From an uncultured Oscillospiraceae bacterium (GTDB lineage Bacteria > Bacillota > Clostridia > Oscillospirales > Oscillospiraceae), in NCBI GenBank assembly GCA_934572335.1, contig CAKTKU010000004.1, forward strand, positions 106,078-170,077: DNA of 64,000 nucleotides. The letters are read 5' to 3'. The position numbers and the translations under genes were made by a program. The first letter of the stretch is position 1. The number at the start of each line of letters is the position of its first letter. Below, in pieces: positions 45,834 through 54,726 of this stretch. The notes beneath the pieces are model-generated. The model searched no databases, was not told where the DNA came from, and saw only the letters and a program-made list of their open reading frames with translations.

Positions 45834-45860
45834 CTCTCCACCCCGTCCCGGCGCATTTTG

Positions 45861-46340
45861 TCAATCATCGCCCATGATGGCTTTTTCGCGCGCGCGCATC
45901 GCGCGCTTCATCTCACCCTCGTCCACGTGGTCATACCCCAAAAGGTGCAGCACCGAGTGCACGGTGAGATACATCAGCTCCCGCTCGTACCCGTGGCCGA
46001 ACTCCTCGCCCTGCGCGGCGCAGCGCGGGATGGAGATCATCATGTCGCCCAAAAGCACCGCGCCCGTGTCCATGTCCCGCTCGCACTCCGCCGCGGCGAA
46101 CGCGCCGGGCGTAAGCTCATTCATGGGAAAGCTCAGCACGTCCGTCGGTCTGTCGACATTGCGGAACTCCCGGTTGACGCTGTGTATGCCCTCATCGTCC
46201 GTCAGCATGACGCTGACGATGCACGGCACGTCCACGCCCTCGGCATCGAGCGCCATGTTCACCGCCTTTTTGATGCACGCGGCGGAGTTATTATGACCCA
46301 GACCCGTCACCTCGCGGCTGACATATATCTCATGCTTCAT
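45861..46340 (-). CDS. ybeY: Endoribonuclease YbeY
   Basis: 159 residues. The zinc motif HSVLHLLGYDH (HxxxHxxxxxH) lies near residue 120 and NREFRNVDRPTDVLSFPM is the family signature. It matures 16S rRNA 3' ends. The start is at MKHEIYVS, eight bases after AGAGG and two bases past the phoH stop; longer readings run back inside phoH. Confidence 0.94.
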   Translation of the reverse strand: MKHEIYVSREVTGLGHNNSAACIKKAVNMALDAEGVDVPCIVSVMLTDDEGIHSVNREFRNVDRPTDVLSFPMNELTPGAFAAAECERDMDTGAVLLGDMMISIPRCAAQGEEFGHGYERELMYLTVHSVLHLLGYDHVDEGEMKRAMRAREKAIMGDD

Positions 46341-46342
46341 GT

Positions 46343-47347
46343 TCATTTCCTCTTGTAGTTTTTCGCGGGCAGCTTCTTTGCCGGCTCCGGCGGGTGCTTC
46401 TTGTCGTAAACCTCGTAGGCCTCGATTATCTTCTGCACGAGGCGGTGGCGCACAACATCGGAACCCGTGAGCGTGCACACCGCGATGTCCTCGATATTGT
46501 CCAGCACGCGCATGGCGACCTTGAGCCCGCTCGTCTTGTCTTCGGGCAGGTCGATCTGTGTAATGTCACCGGTGATGACGACCTTCGAGCCGAAGCCTAT
46601 ACGTGTGAGAAACATCTTCATCTGCTCGCGGGAGGTATTCTGCGCCTCATCGAGGATGATGAAGCTGTCGTCAAGCGTGCGCCCGCGCATATACGCCAGC
46701 GGCGCGACCTCGATATTCCCGCGCTCAAGATATTTCTGATACGTGTCCGCGCCGAGCATATCGAAAAGCGCGTCGTACAGCGGGCGCAGATACGGGTCGA
46801 CCTTGCTCTGGAGATCGCCGGGGAGAAAGCCCAGCCGCTCGCCCGCCTCGACCGCAGGGCGCGTGAGGATAATGCGGTTGACCTCCTCCGCGCGGAACGC
46901 CGCCACTGCCGCCGCAACGGCAAGATACGTCTTACCCGTACCGGCAGGGCCGATGCCGAGTGTTATGGTGTTTTTCGCTATCGCGTCGCAGTACGCCTTC
47001 TGTCCGAGGGTCTTGGGCTTGATGGGCTTGCCCTTGGCGGTGATGCATATAACGTCCCCGGCAAGCTCGCCGATCTTCGTCTCCTTGCCCTCCTTGACAA
47101 GCTTGAGGATATAGCGCACGTTCTGCGCGTCTATATTCTCCCCCTTGGCCGCAAGCGTCAGCAGCCCGTTTATCGCCTTCTCCGCGAGCATGACGTCCTC
47201 CGCCTCGCCGCAGATGTGTATCATATCGTCGCGGTCGAGCACCTTCACGCCCAGCTCCGTCTCGATAATGCGCAGATTCTGGTCAAACGACCCGAACACG
47301 CTTATCACGTGCTCCATCCTGTCCACTTTTATGGTCTTTTCTATCAT
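46343..47347 (-). CDS. PhoH-family ATPase
   Basis: 334 residues with an N-terminal KH-like domain and a helicase-like ATPase: Walker A GPAGTGKTYLAVA, RPAVEAGERLGFLPGDLQSK, Walker B FIILDEAQNTSREQMK. phoH-ybeY-era is a conserved RNA-metabolism set. PhoL/YbeZ is the closest named type. Confidence 0.93.
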   Translation of the reverse strand: MIEKTIKVDRMEHVISVFGSFDQNLRIIETELGVKVLDRDDMIHICGEAEDVMLAEKAINGLLTLAAKGENIDAQNVRYILKLVKEGKETKIGELAGDVICITAKGKPIKPKTLGQKAYCDAIAKNTITLGIGPAGTGKTYLAVAAAVAAFRAEEVNRIILTRPAVEAGERLGFLPGDLQSKVDPYLRPLYDALFDMLGADTYQKYLERGNIEVAPLAYMRGRTLDDSFIILDEAQNTSREQMKMFLTRIGFGSKVVITGDITQIDLPEDKTSGLKVAMRVLDNIEDIAVCTLTGSDVVRHRLVQKIIEAYEVYDKKHPPEPAKKLPAKNYKRK

Positions 47348-47359
47348 GTATTGTTCCTT

Positions 47360-48541
47360 TCACGGCGCGTCCTGCACCGGGGTATATTCTCTCAGCTCGG
47401 CGATGTTCTCCTCGCACGCGGCGCGCAGCGTCACGACCATGAGCCCGCCGCTCTCCGACGCTGTGACGGAGCTGCTTTTCACATCCCCGCGCACATGTGA
47501 CATGAGGTAAGCTTCAAGTCTTCCGCCCATCTCGTCCGCGCGGCGCGTCGGCTCGCCCGCCGTTTCATAGGGTATATACTCCTCCGCGATGAGCGTAACC
47601 GGCAGGGCGAAAAGCCCCCTCACCCCGAGTTTATAATTATGTACAATTTTATCACATCCGTCAACAGTATTTCCACTGTAAAAATAAAAATTATACCGCT
47701 CTTTCCCTAATTTTACGGCAAAGCGCCAGCGGCGCACCCCGCGGGGCATCTTCTTCTGCGTCTCGGCTGGGCAGACGGCGCTCAGCTCGTACCATGTGTC
47801 GGCAACAACGTCCCCCTGCGCGCGGACAAAACGCATGTCCCGGCTGAGGCTCTCCATGCCGCCGGAGATGAGCGTCTCCCCCGTTGTGACCGACTGCCCT
47901 GTGCCGACCGCGGGCGCGCCGTTGAGCACGGAGAGGCGGCGGACGATGCCCGGACGCGAGGCGACGATGTCCGCCCCCTCACTCTCAACATATATCTCCG
48001 GCTTATCGCGCCGCTCGGAGACAAGAACGACGGCGCGCGATGAGCTGACGTTCACGGTCATCCACGCAAGGCGCGGCTCGCGCGTTATCATCTCCGCGCG
48101 CACAAGGTCGACGTCAAGCCCGACCCAGCACCGCCCGCAGTCCACACCTGACGCGCTCAAAGCTCGCAGGACCTCGCCCTCGGTGAGCGTATCGCAGCCG
48201 TATACGTCAATGTCCCATATAAAAAGCGACGAGAGCGCGAGCAGCGCAAGCACCAGCACGCCCGATATGAACACCCACATATGCCCGCGCAGAAAGGCGC
48301 GCAGGCGCGAGCCGCCCACAGTGTCAAGCGTCTTTACCTCGCACATGCAGCGCCGCGCGATGCTCTCCAGCGCCTCCACGTCGCGCTCATACACATAAAA
48401 GCGCAGAGTATATGCATCCGCGCATTCCAGCTCCCACAGCTCAAGCGCGCCCATGGCACAGGCGTTGAGCACGGTTTCCGGGAACGCGCCGCAGACCTCC
48501 ACGCGGCAGCAGCCCTTTATCCGCCTTTTGAGTTTCGTCAT
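47360..48541 (-). CDS. yqfD: Sporulation protein YqfD
   Basis: 393 residues with one membrane helix (about 85-105) and a large external part containing a POTRA-like start FIWDIDVYGCDTLTEGEVLR. YqfD is a mother-cell sporulation protein. The start at MTKLKRRIKG is preferred because its ATG follows GGGA and lies directly after the yqfC stop. Its presence supports a spore-forming host. Confidence 0.87.
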   Translation of the reverse strand: MTKLKRRIKGCCRVEVCGAFPETVLNACAMGALELWELECADAYTLRFYVYERDVEALESIARRCMCEVKTLDTVGGSRLRAFLRGHMWVFISGVLVLALLALSSLFIWDIDVYGCDTLTEGEVLRALSASGVDCGRCWVGLDVDLVRAEMITREPRLAWMTVNVSSSRAVVLVSERRDKPEIYVESEGADIVASRPGIVRRLSVLNGAPAVGTGQSVTTGETLISGGMESLSRDMRFVRAQGDVVADTWYELSAVCPAETQKKMPRGVRRWRFAVKLGKERYNFYFYSGNTVDGCDKIVHNYKLGVRGLFALPVTLIAEEYIPYETAGEPTRRADEMGGRLEAYLMSHVRGDVKSSSVTASESGGLMVVTLRAACEENIAELREYTPVQDAP

Positions 48542-48542
48542 C

Positions 48543-48857
48543 TCATTCCCACTCCACATTCTGAATATGCCCGCCGATGAATATACTGTCGGACGTCATG
48601 GCGAGAAGCCGCAGATCGCTGCCGGAGAGCGCGAGTCTGCCGCGCGGCAGACGGATGACGATGCGCGTGTCGGCATAGGAGAGTATGCCGCGGTGATTTT
48701 CGACCATCGCGCGCCGCCCCGCCGTCACGGTGAGCTTTGCCGAACCCAAAAGCGCGTCCTCCGGCAGCTCAAGCGTCCGGGCAAGCTCCTCCGCCGTTTC
48801 AATGATGCTCTTCAGCCGTCCCACCCCCAGTCTGTATAAATCTATGCGGCGCGGCAT
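48543..48857 (-). CDS. yqfC: Sporulation protein YqfC
   Basis: 104 residues of the YabP/YqfC family with ELPEDALLGSAKLTVTAGRR and LSGSDLRLLAMTSDSIFIGG. Paired with yqfD as usual, and divergent from ylbJ across 47 bases. Confidence 0.87.
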   Translation of the reverse strand: MPRRIDLYRLGVGRLKSIIETAEELARTLELPEDALLGSAKLTVTAGRRAMVENHRGILSYADTRIVIRLPRGRLALSGSDLRLLAMTSDSIFIGGHIQNVEWE

Positions 48858-48904
48858 AGCTTGATACTATCGAAATCAAATTCCGCCAAGGGAGTGTACA
48901 CCGT

Positions 48905-49873
48905 ATGAAAAAACGCATCGCCGTGATCGGCTCGCTCGCCGCGCTCGCGGCGCTCATCTGTGCCTCGGGCGAGGTCATGGAGAGCTGCCGCTATGCCCTC
49001 TCGCTCTGTGCAGAGCTCATCATCCCGTCGCTGTTTCCGTTCTTCGTGCTGTCGATACTTCTCAGCCGTCTCGGTCTGCCGGAGCTTCTGGGACGGCTGA
49101 CCTCCGGCATATCGAAGCGGCTTTTCAACGTGTCGGGTGCCGGGGCGAGCGCGCTGATAATGGGACTGACAGGCGGCTACCCGCTTGGTGCGGCATACAT
49201 CGCGGACATGCGCCGCGCAGGCAGCGTATCCGCGGAGGAGGCGGAGCGGCTGATAGGCTTTTGCAACAACTCCGGCCCCGCGTTCATCGTCGGCGCGGTC
49301 GGCGCGGGTGTTTTCGCCTCGCCGCGCGCGGGGCTGTATCTATACTGCATACATATCTCCGGCGCCGTTATAACGGGGCTAATTCTGCGGACAAGCCGCG
49401 CCGTGCCGGACGCTGTAATATGTGAAGTTACCGCAGAGGAGACCGGCGCGCCGTTTGCCGAGGCGTTCCCAAGCGCGGTGAAACAGGCGCTCGTGTCCAT
49501 CCTCAACGTGTGCGCGTTTGTGGTGTGCTTCACGGTGCTGGTCGGTCTTCTGGATGCGGGCGGCTTTTTCTCCCTATCCGTGGGGCGCATTGCCGCCGCG
49601 ACGGGGTGGGAGCTGCACTGGGTGCGGGCGCTGCTGACCGGCATACTGGAGCTTGGCAGCGGCGTGGGCGCGATGCGCGGTCTCGGTCTGAACGCAGTGA
49701 ACCTCGCGCTCGCGGCGTTTCTCGTTGGCTGGGGTGGCATATCCGTGCACTTTCAGACCATGGCGGTCATCGCCGAGAGCGGCATAAAAGGCGCCCTGCA
49801 TTTCGCAGGGCGCCTGATAAGCGCAAGTATTTCCGCCGTGCTGGCGTATTTTTTGTATGGTCTGGCGTTCTGA
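48905..49873 (+). CDS. ylbJ: Sporulation integral membrane protein YlbJ
   Basis: 322-residue membrane protein with about eight helices. SLCAELIIPSLFPFFVLS, LTGGYPLGAAYIADM and GFCNNSGPAFIVGAVGAG are diagnostic of the YlbJ/SpoVV gate-domain family. SpoVV/YlbJ moves dipicolinic acid into the mother cell-forespore space during sporulation. Its last 90 bases also contain the terminator of the opposite phosphohexomutase operon. Confidence 0.9.
   Translation: MKKRIAVIGSLAALAALICASGEVMESCRYALSLCAELIIPSLFPFFVLSILLSRLGLPELLGRLTSGISKRLFNVSGAGASALIMGLTGGYPLGAAYIADMRRAGSVSAEEAERLIGFCNNSGPAFIVGAVGAGVFASPRAGLYLYCIHISGAVITGLILRTSRAVPDAVICEVTAEETGAPFAEAFPSAVKQALVSILNVCAFVVCFTVLVGLLDAGGFFSLSVGRIAAATGWELHWVRALLTGILELGSGVGAMRGLGLNAVNLALAAFLVGWGGISVHFQTMAVIAESGIKGALHFAGRLISASISAVLAYFLYGLAF
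49786..49814 (-). terminator. Terminator of the leftward pgm operon, inside the 3' end of ylbJ
   Basis: Arms GGCGCCCTGC and GCAGGGCGCC pair perfectly around ATTTC; leftward reading continues CTTTTATG. It lies 70-100 bases past the phosphohexomutase stop and inside the coding part of ylbJ. Confidence 0.75.
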
Positions 49874-49884
49874 TTGCTGACGGA

Positions 49885-51615
49885 TCACCGACGGAGCGTG
49901 TCGGCGAACGCCTCGTATTTCTTCACTGCCGCCTCGCAGGCTTCCCTGCTCTTGCCGCGTGTGAGGATGTACACCTTTATCTTCGGCTCTGTGCCGGAGG
50001 GGCGGATGATGAAGCTGCACCCGTCGGCAAGCTCGAAGTACAGCACGTTCGAGCCGGAGATAGGCGTCTTGTCGACCTTGCCCAGCCCCGCGACCCAGAT
50101 GCTGCCGTCGGAATAATCGCGCAGACGGATGACCTCCTCGCCCGCGATCTCCTGAGGCGGCTCGGAGCGCAGAGAGCTCATCAGCGCACCCATCTTCTGA
50201 AGTCCGTCAAGCCCCGGCATGACGAGGTTGATGGTTTTCTCCATAAACCAGCCGTACTTTTCGTAGAGGGCGTTTATCGCGTCGAGCAGGGTCATTCCTT
50301 TCTTGTGATAGAACGCCGCCATTTCCGCCACGAGCATTGCCGCCGTTACCGCGTCCTTGTCGCGGACATAGTCGCCGCACATGTAGCCGTAGCTCTCTTC
50401 AAAGGCGAAGATGTACTTATATGTACCGGCGGCCGCCCACTCGGCGATGCGCTCCGCCATGAACTTGAAGCCGGTGAACGTGTCCTCAAAGTGCACGCCG
50501 TTTGCCTCGGCGACGGCGCGCGCCATCGCGGTGGTGACAATGCTGGCAACCGTGCCGGGGTTTTCCGGCATTGTCCCGGTCTCCTTGCGGGCAGTGATGA
50601 CATAGTCCAGCAGCAGCACGCCAAGCTGATTGCCCGTGATGGTGACATACTCGCCCTCCGGGTTTCTCACCATGGTGCCGATGCGGTCAGAGTCGGGATC
50701 GGTGCCGATGATGAGGTCACTGTTGACCTTTTTTGCAAGCTCCACCGCGAGATAGAAGCCCTCGGGATTTTCCGGGTTGGGGCTGGCGACAGTGGGGAAA
50801 TTGCCGTCGATGACCATCTGCTGCTCAACGGGGTAGAGGTGCTTTATGCCAAGGCGCTTGAGTGCTTCTGGGACGAGCTTGTACCCGCAGCCGTGGAACG
50901 GCGTATAGACGATGCGCAGATCGTCCGCAACCTCGCGCACGACCTCCTTGTTGACCGCCTGAGCGAGGACGCAGTTCAAAAACGCCTCGTCCGTCTCCGC
51001 GCCGATGATCTCAATGCGTCCGTCGGCGACAGCCTCGTCAAAATCGCAGGTCTTGAAGCCGGTGAAGATGTCTATGGCCTCCATCTGCTTGGCGATCGCC
51101 TCTGCCTTGTGGGGCGGGAGCTGCGCGCCGTCAGACCAGTAGACCTTATAGCCGTTGTACTCCTTGGGGTTGTGGCTGGCGGTGATGTTGAGACCGGCGG
51201 TCGTGCCGTAGTGCAGGATGGCAAAGCTCAGCTCCGGCGTAGGGCGAAGGCTCTCAAAAAAGCGGACGTGGATGCCGTTTGCCGCCATGACGCAGGCAGC
51301 CTCCTTGGCAAAGGTCACGCCGTTGAGACGGCAGTCGTGCGCGATGGCGATGCCCTTGCTGCAAGCCTCGCTGCCCTCCGCCGCAATGACATTGGCGAAC
51401 GCCTGTGTCGCGTGGCGGATGATGTGCACGTTCATGTTGTGCAGCCCGAGCTTCATCGTGCCGCGCAGACCCGCGGTGCCGAACTCAAGCGGGGCGAAGA
51501 AGCGGTTTTCTATCTCCTTCTCGTCGTCATGTATGGCGTTGAGCTCTGCCCACTCCTGCTCGGAGAGCGCGGGGCTGTCCAGCCAGCGCTCATACTCTTC
51601 TTTATAATTCCTCAT
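49885..51615 (-). CDS. Phosphoglucomutase/phosphohexomutase
   Basis: 576-residue alpha-D-phosphohexomutase, PgcA-like. Catalytic phosphoserine loop NITASHNPKEYNGYKVYW, metal loop IGTDPDSDRIG, sugar loop FEESYGYMCGD and phosphate loop IIRPSGTEPKIKVY. It interconverts glucose 1- and 6-phosphate, possibly ribose phosphates too. The start is at MRNYKEEYERW behind AAGGAGG, which overlaps the end of the gene before it by 14 bases. Last gene of a five-gene leftward operon. Confidence 0.93.
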   Translation of the reverse strand: MRNYKEEYERWLDSPALSEQEWAELNAIHDDEKEIENRFFAPLEFGTAGLRGTMKLGLHNMNVHIIRHATQAFANVIAAEGSEACSKGIAIAHDCRLNGVTFAKEAACVMAANGIHVRFFESLRPTPELSFAILHYGTTAGLNITASHNPKEYNGYKVYWSDGAQLPPHKAEAIAKQMEAIDIFTGFKTCDFDEAVADGRIEIIGAETDEAFLNCVLAQAVNKEVVREVADDLRIVYTPFHGCGYKLVPEALKRLGIKHLYPVEQQMVIDGNFPTVASPNPENPEGFYLAVELAKKVNSDLIIGTDPDSDRIGTMVRNPEGEYVTITGNQLGVLLLDYVITARKETGTMPENPGTVASIVTTAMARAVAEANGVHFEDTFTGFKFMAERIAEWAAAGTYKYIFAFEESYGYMCGDYVRDKDAVTAAMLVAEMAAFYHKKGMTLLDAINALYEKYGWFMEKTINLVMPGLDGLQKMGALMSSLRSEPPQEIAGEEVIRLRDYSDGSIWVAGLGKVDKTPISGSNVLYFELADGCSFIIRPSGTEPKIKVYILTRGKSREACEAAVKKYEAFADTLRR

Positions 51616-51919
51616 TGTTTTCCTCCTTGCAAAGCTCCGTCGCGTCCTCCAAAAGGCTCTCCGGAACATATATATCCGTCCCCTGTCCGCTCATGCCCAG
51701 CACGACACGCCCAAAGCTTCCGTCGCCCGGATACACGCGCAGACACGGGATACTGTACGCTTCCAGCATATTCACGCGCAGAACATCGCTCATGTCGATA
51801 TTGTCGCAGTTGCAGAGAAAGGCGGGGCGCTCCGGTTCGCCGTTTTCGTCTTTCGGCCAGCGCGCCAAAAGCTCACCCGGCAGCGCGCGTCCCCAGTCAA
51901 AGTCCATATTATCGCTCAT
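51602..51919 (-). CDS. Small DUF2007-like protein
   Basis: 105 residues. PAFLCNCDNIDMSDVLRVNM followed by LEAYSIPCLRVYPGDGSFGRV resembles the DUF2007 ferredoxin-like fold annotated as a putative signal-transducing protein. The start is at MSDNMDFDW, six bases after AAGGAG, not the two earlier ATGs. Co-transcribed with rlmH and the phosphohexomutase. Function unknown. Confidence 0.65.
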   Translation of the reverse strand: MSDNMDFDWGRALPGELLARWPKDENGEPERPAFLCNCDNIDMSDVLRVNMLEAYSIPCLRVYPGDGSFGRVVLGMSGQGTDIYVPESLLEDATELCKEENNEEL

Positions 51920-51948
51920 GCGGCGCTCCTTTTCGTCATTCATGATAA

Positions 51949-52431
51949 TCATTTATGGTATTTCGAGCCTTCGTTTATCTTGAAGCCCCGATATATCTGC
52001 TCGGCAAGCATCACGCGCGCGAGATGGTGCGGAAACGTCATCTCCGACATGCTCAGGCGCATATCCGCGCGGCGCTTTACGCTCTCATCCAGCCCGAACG
52101 AGCCGCCGACCACAAAGCACAGCTTCGGCTTGCCGGAACCGGCGCGCGCGGCGATGAGGTCGCCCATGCCCTCGCTTTTCATCTGCCGCCCCTCGACGCA
52201 CATGGCGACGACATAGGCATCGGGTGGGATATTCCGCCCGATGTCCGCCGCCTCGCGCGCGAGCGCCGCGGCGATCTCATTTTGCGAGGGGTTATCGGAT
52301 AGGCGCTGCTCCGTCAGCTCGGCGCATTCAAACTTGCAGTACGCCTGTAAGCGCTTGGCATACTCCGCGAATGCGTCAATGAAAAACCGCTCGCGCATTT
52401 TGCCGACACATATTAGCTTCACCGCGAGCAT
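51949..52431 (-). CDS. rlmH: 23S rRNA (pseudouridine-1915-N3)-methyltransferase
   Basis: 160-residue SPOUT enzyme with LAVKLICVGKM start, FVVGGSFGLDESV and the C-terminal knot segment FPHHLARVMLAEQIYRGFKI ending in YHK. The start at MLAVKL follows GGGGAG by eight bases and overlaps the hydrolase stop upstream by 13 bases. Confidence 0.94.
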   Translation of the reverse strand: MLAVKLICVGKMRERFFIDAFAEYAKRLQAYCKFECAELTEQRLSDNPSQNEIAAALAREAADIGRNIPPDAYVVAMCVEGRQMKSEGMGDLIAARAGSGKPKLCFVVGGSFGLDESVKRRADMRLSMSEMTFPHHLARVMLAEQIYRGFKINEGSKYHK

Positions 52432-53207
52432 AGGCAGCACTCCCCAACTTCTATCTCCATATACCCCAGCTCCGGCGCGCACAAAAGCTCCGCCCCGAGT
52501 CCGTCAAGCGCCGGCGCGACTGTATCGAGCGCGAGCTGCGGAGTGTTATTGGTGCGGCTGAGATGCCCGAGGATCACCTGCCGCGTCCCGCGCTCAACAA
52601 GCGTGCGGGCAAGCGCGGCGCAGTCGGCATTCGATAAATGCCCCGTGTCCGCGAGGATGCGCCGCTTGAGATACGGCGGATACGGCCCGTCGAGAAGGCG
52701 CTGGACATCGTGGTTTGCCTCAATGAGCACGGCGTCTACCCCAGTGAGCTCGGAGAGCATTTCATCCGTGACGCGCCCCGTGTCCGTGGCGACGGCAAAG
52801 CTCTCCTCTCCGGCGTCTATCCGATAGCCGACGCTCTCATCCGTGTCGTGGCTGGTGTGGAACGCCGTGAGCAAAAGCTCACCTATCGTAAAACGCTCCC
52901 CCACGGGGATGATGTGCGTCCTGCCCATTGCGTCGGGCAGCATGCCCATGATGCGGTTTGCGACGGTGTGCGGGGCATAAAGCTCCACAGGGTAATTTTT
53001 CAGCAGGGTCTTCAGCCCTGAAACGTGATCGGAGTGCTCATGCGTAATGAGCACTCCGCCGATATTTCCCATTGTTAGCCCCGCCTGAGCGGCAGAGGCA
53101 ACTATCCTGCGCATGGAAATTCCGGCATCGATCAATATATGAGTGCCGCCGTGCGACACCGCAAGACAATTGCCGCTGGAACTGCTGGCAAAAATGATTG
53201 CTCTCAT
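52419..53207 (-). CDS. Metallo-beta-lactamase-fold hydrolase (WalJ/YycJ-like)
   Basis: 262 residues. FASSSSGNCLAVSHGGTHIL start, metal site THEHSDH, then IPVGERF and LSNADCAALARTLV and HLSRTNNTP with the last metal ligands. WalJ/YycJ nucleases link wall control with DNA replication; in Bacilli they sit by the WalRK system, but here the partners are murA and rlmH. Confidence 0.87.
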   Translation of the reverse strand: MRAIIFASSSSGNCLAVSHGGTHILIDAGISMRRIVASAAQAGLTMGNIGGVLITHEHSDHVSGLKTLLKNYPVELYAPHTVANRIMGMLPDAMGRTHIIPVGERFTIGELLLTAFHTSHDTDESVGYRIDAGEESFAVATDTGRVTDEMLSELTGVDAVLIEANHDVQRLLDGPYPPYLKRRILADTGHLSNADCAALARTLVERGTRQVILGHLSRTNNTPQLALDTVAPALDGLGAELLCAPELGYMEIEVGECCLCSR

Positions 53208-54511
53208 CAGGAAACGGAAATTACCTTCTCCGCGCCGTCCTGTCTGTCGGGGAAGCTGACGATCTCAATGTCAGCGCCGAGCTTGCGGAGCTTCCCGACA
53301 AAGTTTTCATAGCCGCGCTCAATATAGTGGATATCCTCCACCACGGTCTCCCCGGAGGCGCACATACCGGCAATGACCATTGCCGCGCCCGCGCGCAGAT
53401 CGCACGCCATGACGGGCGCGCCCGTGAGCGTTGTGCCGCCCTCTATGACCGCCATGCGGCCGTCGACCTGTATCTCCGCGCCCATTTTGCGAAGCTCATT
53501 GACGTATTTGAAGCGGTTATCGTAAATGCCCTCAGTAATGACAGACGTCCCCTGCGCGAGGCAGAGAAGCGTGCCCATCTGGGGCTGCATATCAGTGGGG
53601 AAGCCGGGGTACGGCAGGGTCTTGATGTTCGCGCGGCGCAGTGTGCTCGCGCCCTTGACAAGAACGGAGTCCTCATATTCCTGCACGATGGTGCCCGTCT
53701 CGCGGAGCTTTGCGCTGATGCACTCAAGATGCTTGGGGATGACGTTTTTCACGAGCACCTCTCCGCTCGTCGCGGCGGCGGCGACCATGTACGTCCCTGC
53801 CTCTATCTGGTCGGGGATGATGGTGTACGTGCCGCCGTGCAGGCGCTCCACGCCGTTGACCTTGACAGTGTCCGTCCCCGCGCCGCGCACGTCCGCGCCC
53901 ATGGAGTTGAGGAAATTGGCGAGGTCGACAATGTGCGGTTCGCGGGCGGCATTCTCAATTATCGTGCGCCCCTGCGCAAGCGTCGCGGCGAGGATGATGT
54001 TCATCGTCGCGCCGACAGAGACCTTGTCGAGGTATATTCTCGCCCCGTGCAGCCGTCCGCCGTCAGCGTCAGCGAGCACGAAGCCGTTTTTCACATCGAC
54101 CGCCGCGCCCAGCGCGGTCATGCCCTTTATATGCTGGTCAATCGGGCGCACACCGAAGTTGCACCCGCCGGGCATAGTCGTCTTTGCCTTGCCGAAGCGC
54201 CCGAGCATAGCGCCGATGAGGTAATACGACGCGCGAATCTTGCGCATAAGGTCAAAGGGCGCATCCTGAAGATGCACGTCCGTGCAGTCGATCTCGACCG
54301 TGGAGGGGTTGATATAGCGCACCTTCGCCCCCAGCTCCGTGAGGATGGTGAGGAGCATATCCGTGTCGCTTATCTGCGGCAAATTCTCTATACGGCATAC
54401 GCCGTCGACCATGAGCGCCGCCGGGATGATCGCAACAGCCGCGTTTTTCGCGCCGCTTATCTCGACCTCGCCGTGGAGCGGTGTTCCGCCGTGTATAACA
54501 TATTTATCCAA
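53207..54511 (-). CDS. UDP-N-acetylglucosamine 1-carboxyvinyltransferase, copy 2
   Basis: 434 residues. GAKNAAVAIIPAAL start and catalytic Cys117 in PGGCNFGVRPIDQH show an active EPSP-synthase-fold MurA. Start chosen is TTG at 54511, six bases after GGAAGGTG; readings beginning further upstream enter the promoter. It heads a leftward operon with its own sigma-A promoter. Firmicutes often keep two copies (MurA1/MurA2, MurAB/MurZ); this one is outside the division cluster. Confidence 0.93.
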   Translation of the reverse strand: MDKYVIHGGTPLHGEVEISGAKNAAVAIIPAALMVDGVCRIENLPQISDTDMLLTILTELGAKVRYINPSTVEIDCTDVHLQDAPFDLMRKIRASYYLIGAMLGRFGKAKTTMPGGCNFGVRPIDQHIKGMTALGAAVDVKNGFVLADADGGRLHGARIYLDKVSVGATMNIILAATLAQGRTIIENAAREPHIVDLANFLNSMGADVRGAGTDTVKVNGVERLHGGTYTIIPDQIEAGTYMVAAAATSGEVLVKNVIPKHLECISAKLRETGTIVQEYEDSVLVKGASTLRRANIKTLPYPGFPTDMQPQMGTLLCLAQGTSVITEGIYDNRFKYVNELRKMGAEIQVDGRMAVIEGGTTLTGAPVMACDLRAGAAMVIAGMCASGETVVEDIHYIERGYENFVGKLRKLGADIEIVSFPDRQDGAEKVISVS

Positions 54512-54587
54512 AATGTGCACCTTCCAATAAAGCTGTCCGTCACATATCGGCTGCGCAAAAGCGCGCGCCAATACTCAGACAAAAAAG

Positions 54588-54616
54588 ATATTACCACATA
54601 CGCAGTGAAATATCAA
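54588..54616 (-). promoter_or_regulatory. Predicted sigma-A promoter of the second murA operon
   Basis: TTGATA and TAATAT on the minus strand are 17 bases apart, about 75 bases before the murA start. Confidence 0.75.
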
Positions 54617-54650
54617 CTATTTTCTAATTTTGGTCTAGATATAGCGGTGC

Positions 54651-54679
54651 TTGTAATATCGCGCAAAGCAAATTATAAT
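54651..54679 (+). promoter_or_regulatory. Predicted sigma-A promoter of the response regulator
   Basis: TTGTAA and TATAAT are 17 bases apart, about 47 bases before the response-regulator start; GGGAGG follows as ribosome site. Confidence 0.75.
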
Positions 54680-54726
54680 AAACCAAGACACATGTTTTAA
54701 GATATTTCACGGGAGGTCTGGGCGAT

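Noticed and set aside
49510..51945. Plus-strand open frame of 811 codons across the ylbJ end and the phosphohexomutase
   Set aside because: Runs through two real genes on either strand; composition (Arg/Gly/Val/His-rich) is that of an antisense shadow.
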